Shown here piece after piece: positions 33,401 through 41,854 of a stretch of 41,892 nucleotides of DNA. The notes beneath the pieces are model-generated. The model was not told the DNA's origin. It did no database searches and saw nothing but the letters and a program-made list of their open reading frames with translations. How positions within the stretch are numbered: the first letter of the stretch is position 1; the number at the start of each line of letters is the position of its first letter. The position numbers and the translations under genes are program-made. The stretch comes from Oscillospiraceae bacterium (GTDB lineage Bacteria; Bacillota_A; Clostridia; Oscillospirales; CAG-272): contig SVUD01000014.1 in the NCBI GenBank assembly GCA_015063445.1, positions 1-41,892 of the forward strand, read 5' to 3'.

Positions 33401-35687
33401 TTCCGGTATAACCGCTTAAATCGATCACACAATCGGTTAAATTAATCTCGGGATATATATCATACTCGGTGGTTGCGTCATATTTCGCCATAAGGTAAGA
33501 AGATGCTCCGCTTAAAGTGAAATCAACGTTTTCGAAACTGAACTTCATCTTCTTTCCTTCTACATTTCCATACAGTCTTAATACGGGATTGTTATACAAG
33601 TCAAGCGTTCCGTTTTTAAACACCAGCTCGGTGGGATATCCGGTAGTCTTGTGCTTGCATCTGATCATAACCGCATCCTTGGCGGTTCCCGTTTGAGCGC
33701 TAAGCGTATAGCCGTTAAGATCTATCGTTACCAATCCTTCTATTTGCGATATGTTATCATAGTACTGTTTTCCCAAAGCATGATCGGCTCGCATAAGTAT
33801 CGTAGCGCTGCGAACAGGTTCAACACCAACGCCATCGCTCCAATTGTTTCCGGACAGGTAAGTTTTAACCTGACCTATCGCAGAATCTGATTTTCCTGAT
33901 CCGTAGAAATAAGTCGCAGCTCCGATACACTCGCCTTTTTCATTGAATACAACGAACGGATATGTAGAAGAATCCGCCCATGTGGGATCGGTTATGACGC
34001 CGTATTTTGTAGTAACCAATTTGGGCTCGTCGGGAATAGTGAAGCTGAACTGATTCTTGCGTCCGTAGAATACGTCCTCGCTTTGATCGGTGAGCGTTTT
34101 CTGAGTGGAAATGTATTCGAAGTCAACTTCCTTTCCGTCAGCGGAGAAGTAGAACATACCCACCATACCTACGTTCTTATAAACGTAATTCGTATCAAGG
34201 TACTGAGGGTCTACAAGAAGCTCAAGCACGGTATGTCCCGCAGCTCCTACGGAATACGATTTCGCCGTATTCGCGGTCTTACCTACGTGTCCCGAAACAA
34301 CCATAATAACGTTCTTGTTATGGGTTACGAGGCTATCCCATATATCACCCGAGCGCGAACCGTCGTAATTCACGTGATAGTGAGTCGTTATGATAACCTT
34401 GCAATCGGGATTTTGCTCGATAGCGGTATTTGCCCAAAGCATTTCATCCGAGCCCGCCTCCAAGCAATAATCAAGGCAGAGTATCATATACTTTGTTTCG
34501 CCTACGGTAAATCTTACGAAATAATTTCCGAGGCTCGTTCCTTCAAAGTACTCGGCGTCCATTGCCGAGAAGTTTGAATTGCCCTCGAAATACTTATCAA
34601 GCTGAGGAACGGTATCGTGGTTTCCTCTTATAACGGTATAAGGAATTCCCGCATTGGTCAGCTTTTGATGCTCGGCTACCGCTAAGGTCCATTCTTTATC
34701 CGTTTGATCGACGGAATCGTTCGAATTATCGACGCCGTTCTTATCCGTTATATCGCCAAGGCCCATAACGAATTTTATGTTCTTAGCGTCCTTATTCCCT
34801 ACTATCCAATCGTAAATATACGAAGTATAGCTCGTGCCGCTGTGCGCGTCCTTGTAAACAAGATACTGAGTGTCTCCGACTACAGCAAAGGAATACGCAA
34901 AATCGGTTTTCGGCTCTTCTCTAACGAAATACTGAGGCGCGAAATCATATCCGTTTCCGGTAAGGTCGCTGATGTTCTTACTACCCTCGGCATCTGTTAA
35001 ATCATAGCAAGCAAGCATATCCTCGGTATGCGAGCCAACTCCGTTATTGAAGGAAGCGGCGATCTCAGCAGCGCTGAGCGCCTCGGTATAAAGAGCGAGG
35101 TTCTTTATTCTTCCCTTGAAATAATACTCGTTTCTGAAGTCCATGCCGATATACGGTGTAACCGCGCTCTGCGCTACGTCCATATCAAGCTCGTAGCTTA
35201 TATCGGTTTTGTTCGTTCCGACAAGCTCTCCGTTTATGTAACAGCTGAAGAGCGCTCCGTCGTCAAGAACCTCGTGAGTAATAGCCACGTGAACCCACTC
35301 TTCGCCTCTGATATCGTAATCGAAGGTATTAAGCACGGTGTTAATATCCTTATCGATTATCTGAAGCTGAGGCTGACCGTCTGCCGATATTCTGAACGTA
35401 AAGCACGATCTTGTTTCTCTGATATAGTTGCCGAATATTACGCCCATCGTTTTTTTGTCCTCGGGAACGTAAACCACCGCCTCATAGGTTTTCGGCATAC
35501 TTTCAAGGTCTCGCTGCAGCTCAAGCTTATCCGAGGATGCAAACTTGCGTCCGCTCGTGAGAGACCCTTGTATGCTTGCCGCGTCGCCCTCTGCCGCATT
35601 CGAAAAGACAACTCCGAATATAGCGGAAAGCACCACTACCAAGCAAGTCAAAATAAAAATTTTGCTTTTTTTGGAAATCAATCTCAT
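30423..35687 (-). CDS. Giant secreted LamG-calcineurin phosphoesterase protein with three large repeats
   Basis: 1,754 residues from the ATG at 35687, chosen because AAAGGAG lies just before it; an in-frame ATG at 35705 has no ribosome site. The signal peptide (1-32) ends near SNAAEG. A LamG/concanavalin-like domain (about 35-230) comes next. The calcineurin-like phosphoesterase (about 265-520) has VVGDTQ (D272), GLGDITD, GNHD (356-358), TTHYHV and VSGHVG intact. Three diverged repeats of about 305 residues start at TKYG (559, 862, 1169), each with YPFVVFDEKG, IDLDGYTL and ENCVIDL elements that look like beta-helix or carbohydrate-binding folds. The C-terminal module (about 1482-1754) has two beta-rich parts around helices. 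No LPXTG or membrane anchor. It likely acts on extracellular phospho-substrates or glycans; specificity is unknown. Confidence 0.92.
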   Translation of the reverse strand: MRLISKKSKIFILTCLVVVLSAIFGVVFSNAAEGDAASIQGSLTSGRKFASSDKLELQRDLESMPKTYEAVVYVPEDKKTMGVIFGNYIRETRSCFTFRISADGQPQLQIIDKDINTVLNTFDYDIRGEEWVHVAITHEVLDDGALFSCYINGELVGTNKTDISYELDMDVAQSAVTPYIGMDFRNEYYFKGRIKNLALYTEALSAAEIAASFNNGVGSHTEDMLACYDLTDAEGSKNISDLTGNGYDFAPQYFVREEPKTDFAYSFAVVGDTQYLVYKDAHSGTSYTSYIYDWIVGNKDAKNIKFVMGLGDITDKNGVDNSNDSVDQTDKEWTLAVAEHQKLTNAGIPYTVIRGNHDTVPQLDKYFEGNSNFSAMDAEYFEGTSLGNYFVRFTVGETKYMILCLDYCLEAGSDEMLWANTAIEQNPDCKVIITTHYHVNYDGSRSGDIWDSLVTHNKNVIMVVSGHVGKTANTAKSYSVGAAGHTVLELLVDPQYLDTNYVYKNVGMVGMFYFSADGKEVDFEYISTQKTLTDQSEDVFYGRKNQFSFTIPDEPKLVTTKYGVITDPTWADSSTYPFVVFNEKGECIGAATYFYGSGKSDSAIGQVKTYLSGNNWSDGVGVEPVRSATILMRADHALGKQYYDNISQIEGLVTIDLNGYTLSAQTGTAKDAVMIRCKHKTTGYPTELVFKNGTLDLYNNPVLRLYGNVEGKKMKFSFENVDFTLSGASSYLMAKYDATTEYDIYPEINLTDCVIDLSGYTGTGIALFDVGSEKAHSTITVKGGSIITGGKAFTILEKTNDATQGKLIFEEYNGAYTTLTLPEGTALPSEVLSNGTDNLVFANYVTENGNDIYRLTYEYVDTKYGRIPAKFTFTDKYPFVVFDENGNCINDSKTFEFYPIVNLAKNYLKYNFYNGTSYSYNGGAPRTAVILMRRDYAIGTNASYDNISQVRGTITIDLDGYTLTRSGAESLMRSTMKQWADTSSGDGKVIFPTELIFKNGSIDMKNGPLAKWSVNSTGAGKQMAYGFIDINFTVTGTASEFAATHAGTNAFGNSCEMYFENCVIDITGAGTQSIVLFDLGDETTFLSVYMKGCEIKAKNNEFVLAKKSDEISTGVLIISDSDSVYNTLTLPAGYSAPEHEGVEFIKISETADTVTYRFKTFEQPEDINTKYGVVPYEYRDSVLYPIVVFDEKGNLIAAEQFLFARSGSYNSEGAIHQAKTYLTSNKDCWDGQSSDYNESAKAVYILLRGDYVMVAGEKYDNMAQIRGHITIDLDGHTITTPNNKEMFTSTIKPWSKNIAPTYLHIINGNINLLSHSIARFNAWTADNVDVSTKVFKYTFENINFKVSNAVDSVLTIYGQHSSTPTAIGNPEMSFENCVFDLTDAKEGVTFFDLGNGYVDATITVIGCEIIIGSSEVALVTESNISDGATTNDGSVRFEKAEGGNYMSITVPKGTQLPAADFDGFVFVKVYETETTETYRLRVEEVANIDFVPKMSITLDSNLTMNVYVPANNSLQSFVFNGVNYDAANLGALKTETVDGKIYYVFSIPLPAAEAAKVITLVANISVGENVAKATFTFSIPKYAAKVLANGTDVEKTLAKDVLAYVKAAYNYFTEFNTAEEIARVNTLIDSIIGDYKAEPVSSGVTNTVSPVTSVTLNLDSKPSIRFYVTDTNLEFYANGRKLDTVTGTDATYGAYVELDVYAYVLAETITYGNGGSYHISSFVKGSAGTAHEALVKAFVKYTESAAAYRESVIN

Positions 35688-35738
35688 TTTTTCTCTCCTT
35701 TTCATTTTTTAACAATTTTAATAAATTTCTACCAAAAC

Positions 35739-35773
35739 AGAAGCAAAGTTTTATGCTTCTTATAATAATTATA
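35739..35773 (-). promoter_or_regulatory. Promoter and inverted repeat upstream of the giant secreted protein gene
   Basis: Extended -10 TGTTATAAT with TATAAT at 35773-35768 (minus strand); the -35 is poor. Just downstream lies the inverted repeat AGAAGCA-N8-TGCTTCT (35739-35760), a candidate operator. The divergent AraC-type gene starts 161 bases away from this gene's start and is a natural candidate regulator. Confidence 0.65.
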
Positions 35774-35783
35774 ACAGAATTTA

Positions 35784-35812
35784 TTGACTTTTTGTGACAA
35801 ATCGTGTAAAAT
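35784..35812 (+). promoter_or_regulatory. Promoter of the AraC-family gene
   Basis: TTGACT (35784-35789), a 17-base spacer and TAAAAT (35807-35812), followed by AGGAGG before the ATG at 35848. Confidence 0.88.
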
Positions 35813-35847
35813 ATAAGACACAGAATGCTTTTTTATAGGAGGCCGTT

Positions 35848-36660
35848 ATGCCACTCGTACAAAAACAGAATTTCACGCCTAACGATACGATTCGAGCAAG
35901 CTTTCACAACGAAAGATATTGCAAGGCAATACATATCCATCAATTAGCGGAAATAATTTACGTAATGGACGGAGAGCTTCGAGTAACAACGCACAAAAAA
36001 AGAAGAATAGCGAAGCCCGGAGATTTCGTTGTAATATATCCTTATCAATCCCACGGTCTTTTTACCGAGGAGAACCAAAAGACAAAGCTATGGATGCTGC
36101 TTTTTTCGGACACCTTGATAATGGATATTATGAGAACCGAGGCGGATTATTACGAATACGACAATCCTATATTTACGCCCTCGCCCGCTCTGCGCGGCTT
36201 TGTCGAATCGAGAATGATGGATACCAAGGAAGAGCTTCTTGAGCTTACTATGGAAGATAAACGGCGTATGAAGGCTCTCCTTTATCCCGTCTTTGACGAG
36301 TATCTTTCAACGGCTACTCCCGCAACCGTTTTAGACAAAACAAATTCTAATCTCATTAACGAAACGCTGAAATACGCAAAAGCGAACTTTTTCAAGGACG
36401 TAACCATTACCGACTGCTCGAAGGCCATCGGATATAGCAAAAGCCATATCTCGCACTGCCTTTCCCAGTCCTTGCACGCAACGTTCTCCGAGCTCAGAAA
36501 TTCATTTAGGATAAGCTATGCGAAAAATCTCTTAAGGAATGAGAATATGAGCATCTTTAACGTAAGCCTTGAATGCGGCTTTAACTGCGAAAGAAGCTTT
36601 GACAGAGCCTTTAAAAAAGAAACCGGAATATCACCGAGGCTTTACCGCATGAAAAAGTAA
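35848..36660 (+). CDS. AraC-family transcriptional regulator with cupin sensor
   Basis: 270 residues. The N-terminal cupin sensor (about 15-100: CKAIHIHQLAEIIYVMDGEL, GDFVVIYPYQSHG) probably binds a sugar or related small ligand. The C-terminal pair of HTH motifs (about 170-270) is complete: DVTITDCSKAIGYSKSHISH, then FNVSLECGFNCERSFDRAFKKETGISPRLYR. It is divergent from the giant LamG-phosphoesterase gene, with an inverted repeat between them, so it probably regulates that gene. The 237-base gap after it (36661-36897) shows no clear terminator and only the next gene's promoter. Confidence 0.93.
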   Translation: MPLVQKQNFTPNDTIRASFHNERYCKAIHIHQLAEIIYVMDGELRVTTHKKRRIAKPGDFVVIYPYQSHGLFTEENQKTKLWMLLFSDTLIMDIMRTEADYYEYDNPIFTPSPALRGFVESRMMDTKEELLELTMEDKRRMKALLYPVFDEYLSTATPATVLDKTNSNLINETLKYAKANFFKDVTITDCSKAIGYSKSHISHCLSQSLHATFSELRNSFRISYAKNLLRNENMSIFNVSLECGFNCERSFDRAFKKETGISPRLYRMKK

Positions 36661-36817
36661 CTTTCAAAGCCGCCCGTACAGTCCCCGAAAAGCTACCGAA
36701 CCTCACAAAAAAGCTAAACTTGGACCTTCTTTGGATTTAAAAACCGTCTTATCTCGCAATTTTTACAAATAAAATGTTAATTTTTTGGTGAAAAAGAAAA
36801 CTTTTTTGAAAAAACTA

Positions 36818-36846
36818 TTGAAAAATGCTAAAAAATAAGTTAGAAT
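36818..36846 (+). promoter_or_regulatory. Promoter of the PucR-type regulator
   Basis: TTGAAA (36818-36823), a 17-base spacer and TAGAAT (36841-36846), about 50 bases upstream of the ATG. Confidence 0.75.
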
Positions 36847-36897
36847 ATATGGCAGTATAAACAAAAACTACTTGTTAACACTTGAAAGGGGATCAAT

Positions 36898-37983
36898 ATG
36901 TCCAACCGTTTGTTTCAAACAGTCATCCATCAGATGAAGGACGTTCTCGGACGCACTATCGGTGTGATCGACGAAAACGGAATTATTATAGCATGCAGCG
37001 AGCTCGGTAAAATAGGAGAATCCAGACAGAGAATAAGAGAAGAGCTTGCGTACTCTCACGGCGCGGTATTTTACGAAGGATATTCATATCGCTTCATAAC
37101 AGCTTCCGGCAAAAACGACTGTATCGCCTTTGCGGAGGGTACGGATTCCGAGGCAGATAAAACCACTCAGCTTCTTTCCATAGCTCTCGGTAACATTAAA
37201 AGCCTTTACGATGAAAAATACGACAAGGGCTCATTCATCAAGAATATAATCCTTGATAACATTCTTCCGAGCGATATCTACGTCAAATCCAACGAGCTTC
37301 ATTTCACAAACGATGAATGCCGCGCGGTATTCGTTGTTAAATTCCACGGCACGACGGACATTCCCCCCTACGAAATCATTGAAAATATAATAAACGAAAC
37401 TCACAAGGACTACGTTATCAGCATCAGCGAGCAGGATATCGTAATCGTTAAAGAGGTTGAAAAAGGAACTACGAACGAGGATCTCGAGGTATTTGCGAAG
37501 AATCTTCTCAAAACCGTTCGCACGGAGCATAACGCAAAGGCTCTTATCGGAGTATCGAGCGTTGTTGAAAATCTCAAGGACCTTGCCAGAGCATACAAGG
37601 AGGCAAGAATCTCCCTCGAGGTTGGAAAGGTATTCGATATCGAGCAGCCCGTTATGTCTTACGAGAACCTCGGTATAGGAAGACTTATCTATCAGCTTCC
37701 CACCACTCTTTGCGAGATATTCCTCGGCGAAGTATTCAAGAAGGGCTCTCTCGAGTCTCTTGATAAGGAAACGCTTATGACGGTTCAGAGCTTCTTTGAG
37801 AATAACCTCAACGTTTCCGAAACCTCAAGAAAGCTTTTCGTTCACAGAAACACCCTCGTATACAGACTTGAAAAGATCAGAAAGCTTACGGGACTCGACC
37901 TTCGTGAGTTCGACCATGCCGTAACGTTCAAGGTTGCTCTTATGGTTAAGAAATATCTTACCAATAAGCCTACTAAATTCTGA
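36898..37983 (+). CDS. CdaR/PucR-type transcriptional regulator
   Basis: 361 residues. The N-terminal domain (about 1-115) resembles the sugar-diacid recognition domain of CdaR (VLGRTIGVIDENGIIIACSELGKIG). The middle GGDEF-like or CdaR-type domain is diverged. The C-terminal PucR HTH (about 300-350) reads NLNVSETSRKLFVHRNTLVYRLEKIRKLTGLDL. Relatives control sugar diacid (glucarate) or purine use. No such catabolic gene lies here, so the target is probably elsewhere or different. The start has GAAAGGGG upstream. Confidence 0.9.
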   Translation: MSNRLFQTVIHQMKDVLGRTIGVIDENGIIIACSELGKIGESRQRIREELAYSHGAVFYEGYSYRFITASGKNDCIAFAEGTDSEADKTTQLLSIALGNIKSLYDEKYDKGSFIKNIILDNILPSDIYVKSNELHFTNDECRAVFVVKFHGTTDIPPYEIIENIINETHKDYVISISEQDIVIVKEVEKGTTNEDLEVFAKNLLKTVRTEHNAKALIGVSSVVENLKDLARAYKEARISLEVGKVFDIEQPVMSYENLGIGRLIYQLPTTLCEIFLGEVFKKGSLESLDKETLMTVQSFFENNLNVSETSRKLFVHRNTLVYRLEKIRKLTGLDLREFDHAVTFKVALMVKKYLTNKPTKF

Positions 37984-38034
37984 TAGCGACGGTTCGACAC
38001 GTTTTTTAAAAGTCAACTGCTAAAATATACATAC

Positions 38035-38056
38035 ACCCTGCGCAAATACGCAGGGT
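38035..38056. other. Perfect 8-bp hairpin upstream of the S41 protease gene
   Basis: ACCCTGCG-CAAATA-CGCAGGGT, without a T run on either strand, 70 bases before the ATG at 38127. It could be an operator, a leader hairpin or a weak terminator of the gene ending at 37983. Confidence 0.6.
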
Positions 38057-38126
38057 AAACTACTGTATCGGGCGCTTTCAAAAACGCCAACCAACAAACT
38101 TTTTTTGCTCAGGCAAGGAGAACAAA

Positions 38127-39458
38127 ATGAATAAAAAACAAAGCATTTTCCAACGCATATCAGCTTTGCTCCTCGTCGTTGTATTACTTACCGTCTCGCT
38201 TTCCGGATGCTTTTTCAAAAAGCACGACGCAAACGACCTCCTGATACCCCCTGATGCGGTCGTAATGAAGCTTGCCGAGGATAAAAACATTCCGGATTTT
38301 GATACCAACGCATTTAAAAACGTAGAGATCTGCTTCAATTATTATTACTTCGAGCCTATTCCCGACACTACTACCTTATATAATAATACTAAGGCGGCGT
38401 TCGAGGAATTTTGCTCCGACGTAGATAAAAAGGACAAGGCGGCGGTCACTCACGCCCTTATAGATTGCTATATATACGCAATCGGCGATATGTATTCATT
38501 CTTCAGAAATCCCGAGGAGCTCGAGGATTATAACGAGGATATGGGCGGCAGCTTCGTCGGAATCGGAGTTTCCGTTATAAGAAACAATCTTGAAAACTCG
38601 ATTTTAGTTACAAGTATCGAGCCCGATTCCCCTGCTCAAAGCGCGGGAATACAGCCTAACGATTATATAATCGCCGTTGACGGCGCTCTCGTTTCCGAGA
38701 TAGGAACAGAGGAAACCGTCAATAAAATAAGAGGCGAGGTCGGAACTTCGGTAACCGTAACGGTTCTGCGCGGCAGCGAGGAAATATCCTTCACTATGGT
38801 GCGCGCGGTAATAACCGAAACCTTTGTTACCTATAATTTCATAGAAGATACAAAGATAGTATATATTAAGATAAAGAGCTTTAAGGGCGACGACAAGAAC
38901 AACACGGCGCTCCAATTCCGCGAGGCAGTGGATTTTGCGGAGAAGGAAGGCGCTGAGGGTATAATCTTCGACGTATGCGCAAACCCCGGCGGTTATCTGC
39001 ATCTCGTTACGGATATGATATCCTATCTCGTTCCGAACGGCACTGAAATAGTATCCTTCTCAAACTCGAAGCCTACTATCTACGCCGAAAACGACAGAAC
39101 GAACAAAGAGCCTCTCGACCACGTTCTTACACTTCCCTCCGTCGTTATCTGCGACAGAAATTCAGCATCGGCATCCGAGCTTTTCACGGGCGCCTTGCGT
39201 GACTACAACAAAATGGGTATCTTAAATTCATCCAGCGTTGGCGAGGTCACCTTCAAAAAAGGTATTATGCAAAGCACGATAACCTTTAAGGACGGCTCCG
39301 CGCTCACTCTTACCACGGCGCGCTACAATCCGCCCTCGGGCGAAAACTTCCACGGTGTCGGTGTTACGCCAAACGTTATTGCTAACGAGGGAGACGACTT
39401 CCTCGCTCTTGCGATTGCGGAGCTTAACAGAATTATGACACCCGCAGAGAATAAGTAA
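38127..39458 (+). CDS. S41 carboxyl-terminal processing protease lipoprotein
   Basis: 443 residues. The signal peptide ends in lipobox L25-S-G-C28. A helical N-terminal part is followed by a PDZ domain (about 140-220, GGSFVGIGVSVI, SPAQSAGIQPNDYIIAVDG) and the S41 core (about 235-430). The catalytic Ser is S348 in NSASASELFTGALRDY; the partner Lys is K378 with Q382 in GEVTFKKGIMQ, matching the family's GKGxxQ except that the first Gly is Lys. Such CtpA-type proteases trim or degrade secreted proteins and regulate cell-wall hydrolases. The ATG has AAGGAG upstream. Confidence 0.95.
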   Translation: MNKKQSIFQRISALLLVVVLLTVSLSGCFFKKHDANDLLIPPDAVVMKLAEDKNIPDFDTNAFKNVEICFNYYYFEPIPDTTTLYNNTKAAFEEFCSDVDKKDKAAVTHALIDCYIYAIGDMYSFFRNPEELEDYNEDMGGSFVGIGVSVIRNNLENSILVTSIEPDSPAQSAGIQPNDYIIAVDGALVSEIGTEETVNKIRGEVGTSVTVTVLRGSEEISFTMVRAVITETFVTYNFIEDTKIVYIKIKSFKGDDKNNTALQFREAVDFAEKEGAEGIIFDVCANPGGYLHLVTDMISYLVPNGTEIVSFSNSKPTIYAENDRTNKEPLDHVLTLPSVVICDRNSASASELFTGALRDYNKMGILNSSSVGEVTFKKGIMQSTITFKDGSALTLTTARYNPPSGENFHGVGVTPNVIANEGDDFLALAIAELNRIMTPAENK

Positions 39459-39528
39459 AAGCATTTTCACCCTTAAAAGAAAACAAAACTTTACATTTGT
39501 TAATAATTATTTAGGAGAATACAGAAAA

Positions 39529-40014
39529 ATGGCAGAAACAAAGATCTACACTCCCGAGGGCTTTAAGGCTCTCCAGGACGAGCTTGACTATCTTGTCAAC
39601 GTAAAGGTTGAGGAAAACAAAAAAGAGATTTCTACCGCTCGTTCGTTCGGTGACCTCTCGGAGAACAGCGAATACGACGCGGCAAAGGAAGAGCAGGGCA
39701 AGATTCACGCCCGTATAGCAGAGCTTAAGGAAATGATCTCCAACGCAAAGGTTATCGACGAGTCTCAGATAGACGAGTCCAAGGTAAGCGTAGGCTCTAT
39801 CGTAGTAGTATACAACGTAACACGCGGCAGAGAGTTCACGTATCACATCGTTGGCTCTTATGAAACCGACCCCATCAACGGAAAAATTTCCGATGACTCG
39901 CCCATAGGACGTTCGCTTCTCGGCGCGAGAGCGGGAGACGAGGTATTCGTTCCCGGTGTTCGCGAGCAGGTTCTCGAAGTAAAGAGCGTTACCAGAGCAA
40001 AAGAGCAGATCTGA
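39529..40014 (+). CDS. greA: Transcription elongation factor GreA
   Basis: 161 residues. The N-terminal antiparallel coiled coil (1-75: LQDELDYLVNVKVEENKKEI, ARSFGDLSENSEYDAAKEEQG) has the acidic tip residues intact (DLSENSEYD). The C-terminal FKBP-like domain (about 82-158) includes VGSYETDPINGKISDDSPIGRSLLG. It binds the RNA polymerase secondary channel and restarts backtracked complexes by transcript cleavage. The start has AGGAG. lysS follows 77 bases later. Confidence 0.98.
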   Translation: MAETKIYTPEGFKALQDELDYLVNVKVEENKKEISTARSFGDLSENSEYDAAKEEQGKIHARIAELKEMISNAKVIDESQIDESKVSVGSIVVVYNVTRGREFTYHIVGSYETDPINGKISDDSPIGRSLLGARAGDEVFVPGVREQVLEVKSVTRAKEQI

Positions 40015-40034
40015 TAACAAGGATTGATACCTTT

Positions 40035-40064
40035 GGCAATCGGAAGGCTTTTTCGTCGGTTGCC
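40035..40064 (+). other. Hairpin between greA and lysS
   Basis: GGCAATCG (40035-40042) pairs with CGGTTGCC (40057-40064) with one U-G pair, and the inner GAA/TTC extends it. No T run follows, so partial termination or RNA processing between the two genes is more likely than full termination. Confidence 0.55.
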
Positions 40065-40091
40065 GTATAGTGACAGAAAGGATTAAAGGTC

Positions 40092-41600
40092 ATGGCAGAA
40101 AACAACAACGTTTTAAATGATACCAGCGAGCTTAAGGTTCGCCGCGACAAGCTTACAAATCTTTACGAAACGGGCAAAAACCCCTTTGAAATTACAAAGT
40201 ACGACGTTACGCATACGAGCGTTAACGCAATTAAGGAATACAGCGACAATGAAGAGGCTCTTCTTGCCGAGGGCAAGGAGCTCACGGTTCGAGTAGCGGG
40301 AAGAATGGTCGGAAAGAGAGTTATGGGTAAGGCATCCTTCGCCCACCTTCTTGACGGCGACGGAAAGATCCAGCTTTACGTTTCCCGTGACGATCTCGGT
40401 GAGGAGGAATACGCAGGCTTCAAGAAATGGGACGTTGGCGATATCATCGGCGTTGAGGGTGTTCTCTTCCGCACGAGAACGGGCGAGATCTCCGTACACG
40501 CAAAGAAGGCTACTCTTCTTGCGAAATCCCTTCTTCCCCTCCCCGAAAAATTCCACGGTCTTACCAATCTCGAGCAAAGATACAGACAGAGATACGTAGA
40601 CCTTATCGTTAACCCCGAGGTTAAGGATACCTTCTACAAGCGCTCGAAGATACTCTCTCTTATCCGTTCTTATCTTGACTCTAAGGGATACCTCGAGGTT
40701 GACACGCCCATACTCCTTCCCATCGAAATAGGAGCCTCCGCGCGTTCGTTCAAGACTCATCACAACACCCTCGATATACCCATGTACCTTCGTATAGAGA
40801 CGGAGCTTTACTTAAAGCGTCTTATCGTCGGCGGTATGCACAAGGTTTACGAGGTTGGACGTATTTTCAGAAACGAGGGTATGGACCAGAAGCACAACCC
40901 CGAGTTTACCACCATTGAGCTTTACGAGGCATTCACCGATTATTACGGAATGATGGACCTCGTTGAAGAGCTTTACAAAATGCTTGCGAAAGAGGTTTGC
41001 GGCGATACCAAGATCACCTATCAGGGCACCGAAATAGACCTCGGAAACTGGGAGCGTCTTACCATGGTTGACGCTGTTAAGAAATATGCGGGCGCGGATT
41101 ACTACTCCTGGGCAAACGACGAAGAGGCAAGAGCCTGCGCAAAGGCGCTTCACGTTGAAGTACCCGAGGATGCTACCGCAGGAACCGTTCTCGTTGAAAT
41201 CTTCGACGCTTACGTTGAGGACAAGCTCATTCAGCCCACCTTCATCTACGACTATCCCGTTGAAAACAGCCCTCTCGCCAAGAGAAAGCCCGAGGACCCC
41301 AGATTCACGGAAAGATTCGAATACTTCATCAACTGCACCGAATACGGAAACGCATTCTCCGAGCTTAACGATCCTATCGACCAGCGCGAGAGATTCGAAA
41401 AGCAGGTTGCTAAGAAGAGAGCAGAAGATCCCGATACGACCGCTGAGGTTGATTACGACTACGTAACCGCCCTTGAATACGGTATGCCTCCTACAGGCGG
41501 CCTCGGATTCGGTATTGACAGACTCGTAATGCTCCTTACCGACTCGGCATCTATAAGAGACGTTCTTCTCTTCCCCACTATGAAGCCCGAGACAAACTGA
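40092..41600 (+). CDS. lysS: Lysine--tRNA ligase, class II
   Basis: 502 residues, normal length. The N-terminal OB-fold anticodon-binding domain (about 60-160) has VAGRMVGKRVMGKASFAHLLDGDGKIQLY. The class II catalytic domain has the motif 1 region EVDTPILLPIEIGASARSF, motif 2 FRNEGMDQKHNPEFTTIE (from 258) and motif 3 GFGIDRLVMLLTDSASIRDVLLFP (from 472). It charges tRNA-Lys in the cytoplasm. A greA-lysS order is common in Firmicutes. No T-box leader is visible in the 77 bases before it. Confidence 0.98.
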   Translation: MAENNNVLNDTSELKVRRDKLTNLYETGKNPFEITKYDVTHTSVNAIKEYSDNEEALLAEGKELTVRVAGRMVGKRVMGKASFAHLLDGDGKIQLYVSRDDLGEEEYAGFKKWDVGDIIGVEGVLFRTRTGEISVHAKKATLLAKSLLPLPEKFHGLTNLEQRYRQRYVDLIVNPEVKDTFYKRSKILSLIRSYLDSKGYLEVDTPILLPIEIGASARSFKTHHNTLDIPMYLRIETELYLKRLIVGGMHKVYEVGRIFRNEGMDQKHNPEFTTIELYEAFTDYYGMMDLVEELYKMLAKEVCGDTKITYQGTEIDLGNWERLTMVDAVKKYAGADYYSWANDEEARACAKALHVEVPEDATAGTVLVEIFDAYVEDKLIQPTFIYDYPVENSPLAKRKPEDPRFTERFEYFINCTEYGNAFSELNDPIDQRERFEKQVAKKRAEDPDTTAEVDYDYVTALEYGMPPTGGLGFGIDRLVMLLTDSASIRDVLLFPTMKPETN

Positions 41601-41601
41601 T

Positions 41602-41643
41602 AACAACGCAATAATAGCAACGCAATAATAACAACGCAATAGC
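41602..41643. repeat. 14-bp tandem repeat, three copies
   Basis: AACAACGCAATAAT, AGCAACGCAATAAT, AACAACGCAATAGC directly after the lysS stop codon. It has no coding frame and no evident secondary structure. Confidence 0.9.
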
Positions 41644-41700
41644 GACAAAAATAGCCTGCGTCATTTAGGCGTAAACGAATGAAAAACAAGAAAAATTTAG

Positions 41701-41800
41701 CAATAGGGTGATGTCCTTAGCGGAGAATTTTACACTCCCCGCAAAGTGCGAGCATCGCATTTGACTAGTCAAATGCAAATGGGCTAAGCCCAAACCCTTA
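41701..41800. other. Nested palindrome block at the right edge
   Basis: The outer pair is roughly CAATAGGGT (41701-41709) against AACCCTTATT (41794-41803). Inside come CTTAGC (about 41716-41721) against GCTAAG (41783-41788). Next are the perfect 20-bp palindrome GCATTTGACTAGTCAAATGC (41757-41776) and TGGGCT-A-AGCCCA (41780-41792). The block contains no gene. The layered inverted repeats could mark an origin of transfer, an integration boundary or a structured RNA; which one cannot be decided because the window ends here. Confidence 0.6.
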
Positions 41801-41807
41801 TTACAAG

Positions 41808-41854
41808 CAGAAAGAGAGAACAACGGTTTATAGCCGAAAGTTCTCTCTTTTCTG
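41808..41854. terminator. Long imperfect stem downstream of lysS
   Basis: CAGAAAGAGAGAAC (from 41808) pairs with GTTCTCTCTTTTCTG (to 41854), one base unpaired, and an inner CGG/CCG. It could terminate either strand. A further short hairpin TTTTGC-TATC-GCAAAA follows near 41865-41880. Nothing else is seen to the window end. Confidence 0.6.
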
